The position numbers and the translations under genes are program-made. A stretch of 46,443 nucleotides of DNA from Flavobacteriales bacterium (GTDB lineage: Bacteria; Bacteroidota; Bacteroidia; Flavobacteriales_D; Sanyastnellaceae): assembly GCA_015665315.1 (NCBI GenBank), contig JADFAK010000059.1, positions 1-46,443 of the forward strand, read 5' to 3'. Of the stretch, positions 43,686 to 46,443 are shown in pieces (position 1 is the stretch's first letter; every line of letters starts with the position of its first letter). The notes under the pieces were generated by a model that was given only the letters and a program-made list of their open reading frames with translations, was not told the origin of the DNA and searched no databases.

Positions 43686-45569
43686 ATGAAATACACGAAC
43701 TATTTATTGCTTTTTGCGCTGACTTTTGCCTTGGCTTCATGCGGACAAACCGAAGAAAAGCCGAAAGAGCACAGCGACAAGAACAAGATGAAAATCGCCA
43801 ATATGAAACTAGCTAGTGATGCACATTCATATTCCAAGCCAGAAGATGCTGTAGTTAAGCACTTGGACTGGGATGCCGTAGTCGATTTCGATCAAAAGAT
43901 TATATCGGCAACCGCCAACTATAAAATCGAAAACGTTTCGGGAACCGACGTGATTATCTTCGACGTCAACCACTTAAACCTAATGGAAGTTCGCGTAGAG
44001 GGTGAACTTACTGAATTTCACATCGGTCCGGACAAGAAATATCTTGGTCAGCCTTTAGAAGTTCCTATCACTGCCGACTCAAAAACCGTTTCTATCAAGT
44101 ACGAAACAAGCAAAGGTGCTGAAGCTCTATTGTGGGTTGATGGCGACGAGCCTTTTCTATTTACGCAGTCACAAGCAATTCTCGCTCGTACTTGGATTCC
44201 TTGTCAGGACAGTCCAGGTGTGCGGTATTCATACAATGCAAGGGTCAAAGTTCCTAGTAACCTGATGGCCCTAATGAGTGCCGAGAATCCGCAAGAAAAA
44301 AATGCAACTGGTGAGTATACCTTTAAAATGGAGCAGCCAATTCCTTCCTATTTGATGGCTTTGGCAGTTGGTAATGTTGAATTCCGTGCCATAGGAGAAC
44401 AAGCGGGTGTTTATGCCATCCCATCTCTTATCGAGGCAGCCGAATATGAGTTCCAAGAAATGGACGACATGCTCTTAGCTGCTGAGGAATTGTACGGCAA
44501 GTATGTTTGGGGGCGTTACGACCTTCTTATCCTTCCTCCGGCATTCCCTTTTGGTGGAATGGAGAACCCTAGACTTACTTTTGCGACGCCAACGATCATC
44601 GCTGGAGACCGATCGCTTGTTGCTTTAGTAGCGCATGAGTTGGCTCATAGCTGGTCAGGTAACTTGGTAACGAATAGCACCTGGGATGACTTCTGGTTGA
44701 ACGAAGGTTTTACGGTTTATTTCGAGCAGCGCATCATGGAGGCAGTTTACGGACGAGAGCATTCAGAGATGCTAGCCAAGCTCACCAAGCAAGAACTAAT
44801 CGCAGAAGAAGAAGATATTCGTGTTACGCAGAATATGCCAAATGACACGAAGTTGAAGTTGGACCTCTTGGGACGTAATCCTGACGATGGACTTACTGCC
44901 ATTCCATACAACAAAGGTTATTTCTTCTTGCGATTGATGGAAGAAACCGTGGGTCGAGACAAGTTTGATGCCTTTCTAAAAGCTTACTTCACGGAGCACT
45001 CTTTCCAAGTGATGGACACAGATAACTTCTTGGCTTACTTGAATGACCGATTGCTTACGGATGAAGATCGCGCGGCCATCGATATTGATGCGTGGGTATT
45101 TGGAGTAGGTATTCCTGCCAATATTCCCAACGTGGAATCTGACCGCTTAGAACGAGTTGATTCAGTACTTACTGAATGGGTAGCTGGAAACGCGAAGATC
45201 TCAGACATTAAGTGGGCTTCTTGGGAGTACCAAGAGAAATATCGTTTTATTTCTGAATTGCCTGAATCTGTTTCTGCTGCGCAAATGGCTGAACTGGATG
45301 CGGCATTTGAAATCCTCAAAACGGGCAATAACGAAGTTCTTTTTGCTTGGTTGGAAAAGAGCATTAGAAAAGATTATAAAGCAGCCTATCCGCGTGTTGA
45401 GAGCTTCTTGGTAAGCGTAGGCCGACGAAAATTCTTGACTCCACTCTATCGAGCGATGAAGGAAACAGGGAAACTCGATATGGCCAAAGCAATCTATGTC
45501 AAAGCCAGACCGCACTACCATGCTGTGGCCGTAGGCACCATGGATGAATTATTGGATTATTCTGAGTAA
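43686..45569 (+). CDS. M1 family metallopeptidase lipoprotein, LTA4-hydrolase-like
   Basis: This 627-residue protein is a predicted lipoprotein with lipobox LASC (Cys20). I start it at ATG 43686; earlier in-frame starts overlap bioY and give no signal peptide. Motifs are GGMEN (290-294), HELAH (H317, E318, H321) and NEGF with third ligand E340. The last 150 residues or so form the helical C-terminal domain of leukotriene A4 hydrolase-type M1 enzymes. It should be an aminopeptidase tethered in the envelope; epoxide hydrolase activity is known only from some family members. A terminator follows. Confidence 0.93.
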   Translation: MKYTNYLLLFALTFALASCGQTEEKPKEHSDKNKMKIANMKLASDAHSYSKPEDAVVKHLDWDAVVDFDQKIISATANYKIENVSGTDVIIFDVNHLNLMEVRVEGELTEFHIGPDKKYLGQPLEVPITADSKTVSIKYETSKGAEALLWVDGDEPFLFTQSQAILARTWIPCQDSPGVRYSYNARVKVPSNLMALMSAENPQEKNATGEYTFKMEQPIPSYLMALAVGNVEFRAIGEQAGVYAIPSLIEAAEYEFQEMDDMLLAAEELYGKYVWGRYDLLILPPAFPFGGMENPRLTFATPTIIAGDRSLVALVAHELAHSWSGNLVTNSTWDDFWLNEGFTVYFEQRIMEAVYGREHSEMLAKLTKQELIAEEEDIRVTQNMPNDTKLKLDLLGRNPDDGLTAIPYNKGYFFLRLMEETVGRDKFDAFLKAYFTEHSFQVMDTDNFLAYLNDRLLTDEDRAAIDIDAWVFGVGIPANIPNVESDRLERVDSVLTEWVAGNAKISDIKWASWEYQEKYRFISELPESVSAAQMAELDAAFEILKTGNNEVLFAWLEKSIRKDYKAAYPRVESFLVSVGRRKFLTPLYRAMKETGKLDMAKAIYVKARPHYHAVAVGTMDELLDYSE

Positions 45570-45607
45570 AATTTAGGATCAGCGTTCAGTTGATTAAGCA
45601 CATACTG

Positions 45608-45647
45608 CCGAGTCATTGGAATTTGTTTTCGATGGCTCGGTTTTTTT
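45608..45647 (+). terminator. Rho-independent terminator after the M1 lipoprotein gene
   Basis: The stem CCGAGTCAT/ATGGCTCGG is followed by TTTTTTTG, 39 nt after the stop codon. Confidence 0.88.
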
Positions 45648-45888
45648 GTGCTTTAGGCGAATCAGCATCTTGATGGTGTGATTACCATGTAGCGGTCAAC
45701 GTAAAATTCTCAACCATCCCTCCGATCGATGATCAGGCTCCTTTTCACGATTTTGGCCCGTTGGACCACTTTTCACCGTGGCTGGGCGAATAAATTTGGG
45801 AGACTCAAAGTGTTGTGCACCTGTTTCGTTGCGCATTCGAGATATTGCTTCCTTTTCTCGTCACGCTTTTTAATTCAATTCTTCCCCA

Positions 45889-45921
45889 CAAAAAAAACCT
45901 CGCTGGATAATCCCGCGAGGC
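45889..45921 (-). terminator. Rho-independent terminator of the CHU_C-domain gene
   Basis: On the minus strand the stem GCCTCGCGGGA ... CCAGCGAGG (core CCTCGC/GCGAGG) is followed by eight T residues. It lies 23 nt past the stop codon at 45944. Confidence 0.88.
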
Positions 45922-45943
45922 TTTGAATTTTCTTGAGTCCAGA

Positions 45944-46443
45944 CTATCGAATAACAGTCACAGATCCTTGTTTGATGTATCGTTCGGCGGTACTAATTGA
46001 GTACACCGTTAAATGCCATTCATAGAGGTCGGTATTGGCGTAATGTTGTCCGCCATTGACTTCTCCTAACCATGGAATGGTCATATCAGTCGTTCTGAAT
46101 ACTTTTTCTCCCCATCGATCGAATATGATTAACTCGAAGCGAGAAGGGTCGATATCTGATCCCTTTACAAGGAATACATCATTCACTCCATCCGCATTCG
46201 GTGTAAACGCATTCGGTACGTAGACATTAAACAAGTCGTAGATGACCGTGTACTTCATCACAGTCGACTGGCAACCATTGGCATCAATCACCGTGAGCGA
46301 CACTGGATAATTTCCGCCTACGTCGTACGGGAAGTCAAATATTGGATTCTGCTCAAAAGCACCTCCTAGAACTTGGATCGTATCAAATACCCACAACCAT
46401 TCTACAATCGAACCTTGTGAATCATCCCAGAATTGAATTTCAG
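45944..46443 (-). CDS. C-terminus of a gliding-motility-associated (T9SS type B) surface protein, partial
   Basis: The frame is open from the right edge to a TAG at 45944, giving about 166 residues. The N-terminal part (WDDSQGSIVEWLWVFD, then GGNYPVSLTVIDANGCQS) is the end of a PKD domain. The rest (VYVPNAFTPNADGVNDVF, IFDRWGEKVF, YEWHLTVYS) is the CHU_C-type gliding-motility C-terminal domain, a type B T9SS sorting signal. Such proteins are exported and attached to the cell surface through PorV-independent routes. The gene is cut by the window edge, so its main part is unseen. A TTG at 46396 is only an internal codon. Confidence 0.93.
   Translation of the reverse strand, partial: EIQFWDDSQGSIVEWLWVFDTIQVLGGAFEQNPIFDFPYDVGGNYPVSLTVIDANGCQSTVMKYTVIYDLFNVYVPNAFTPNADGVNDVFLVKGSDIDPSRFELIIFDRWGEKVFRTTDMTIPWLGEVNGGQHYANTDLYEWHLTVYSISTAERYIKQGSVTVIR

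Larger units (their letters stand above)
45570..45943. other. 374-nt intergenic region between convergent genes
   Basis: This stretch contains two facing terminators (45608-45647 and 45889-45921). The 240 nt between them hold no coding frame with a plausible start or any recognised motif. Confidence 0.7.

Noticed and set aside
45729-45926. 65-aa plus-strand frame in the right intergenic region
   Set aside because: It runs into the terminator of the convergent gene, lacks a promoter and resembles no protein.

Overview
The window reads as chromosome from a free-living, probably marine member of the Bacteroidota, most likely Flavobacteriales (a Cryomorphaceae/Schleiferiaceae-type organism; this placement is inference). 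The evidence is direct. Many predicted secreted proteins end in type IX secretion (T9SS) sorting domains. SprB-, HYR- and PKD-type adhesin repeats are abundant. Several genes are preceded by the Bacteroidota -7 promoter box TAnnTTTG, and Shine-Dalgarno sequences are scarce. No tRNA, rRNA, CRISPR array, prophage or insertion sequence was seen.

Layout. 1-6376 (minus): a very large HYR-repeat surface protein cut by the left edge, then a 629-aa T9SS cargo. 6461-9788 (plus): a tightly packed operon of CvfB-like S1 RNA-binding protein, YaaA, an FKBP lipoprotein and an MtfA-like peptidase. 9972-14321: a 1449-aa M43 metalloprotease/SprB-repeat T9SS protein. 14420-16848: a membrane-anchored SRPBCC/GyrI-like protein and a DUF819 membrane protein, divergently transcribed. 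16968-21514: two successive 'small secreted protein + large T9SS protein' pairs, each joined by a 4-nt overlap. 21499-23112 (minus): stand-alone GTP cyclohydrolase II (ribA) followed by an RlaP-type nucleotidyltransferase. 23149-26751 (minus): two secreted proteins with the same dockerin-like C-terminus, one carrying a 14-unit Cys/Asp repeat array. 26894-28549: pgi. 28625-30535: a T9SS-exported arylsulfotransferase-like protein. 30613-34454 (minus): xerD, a SPOR-like envelope protein and a GT4 glycosyltransferase. 34795-36297: zinc-free L31 and a RibBA fusion. 36425-39754: def, a TPR lipoprotein, an AlkB-type monooxygenase and class II aldolase. 39803-45569: a secreted EEP-family nuclease/phosphatase and two M1 metallopeptidases flanking a BioY transporter. 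45944-46443 (minus): the C-terminus of a gliding-motility/T9SS type B protein.

Together the genes suggest a surface-attached, polymer- and protein-degrading lifestyle: secreted or envelope peptidases (M43 and two M1), adhesin repeats and T9SS cargo among ordinary housekeeping genes. Riboflavin synthesis appears split. The RibBA fusion has an intact DHBP synthase half, but its cyclohydrolase half has lost all three zinc cysteines and the catalytic arginine, while a canonical stand-alone RibA is encoded about 12 kb away.

No clear-cut new defence or biosynthetic system was found. The least explained items are the duplicated small/large coupled gene pairs, the DDGSC-repeat/dockerin-tail proteins, the hairpin abutting the xerD start codon, and the palindrome upstream of the zinc-free L31 gene.
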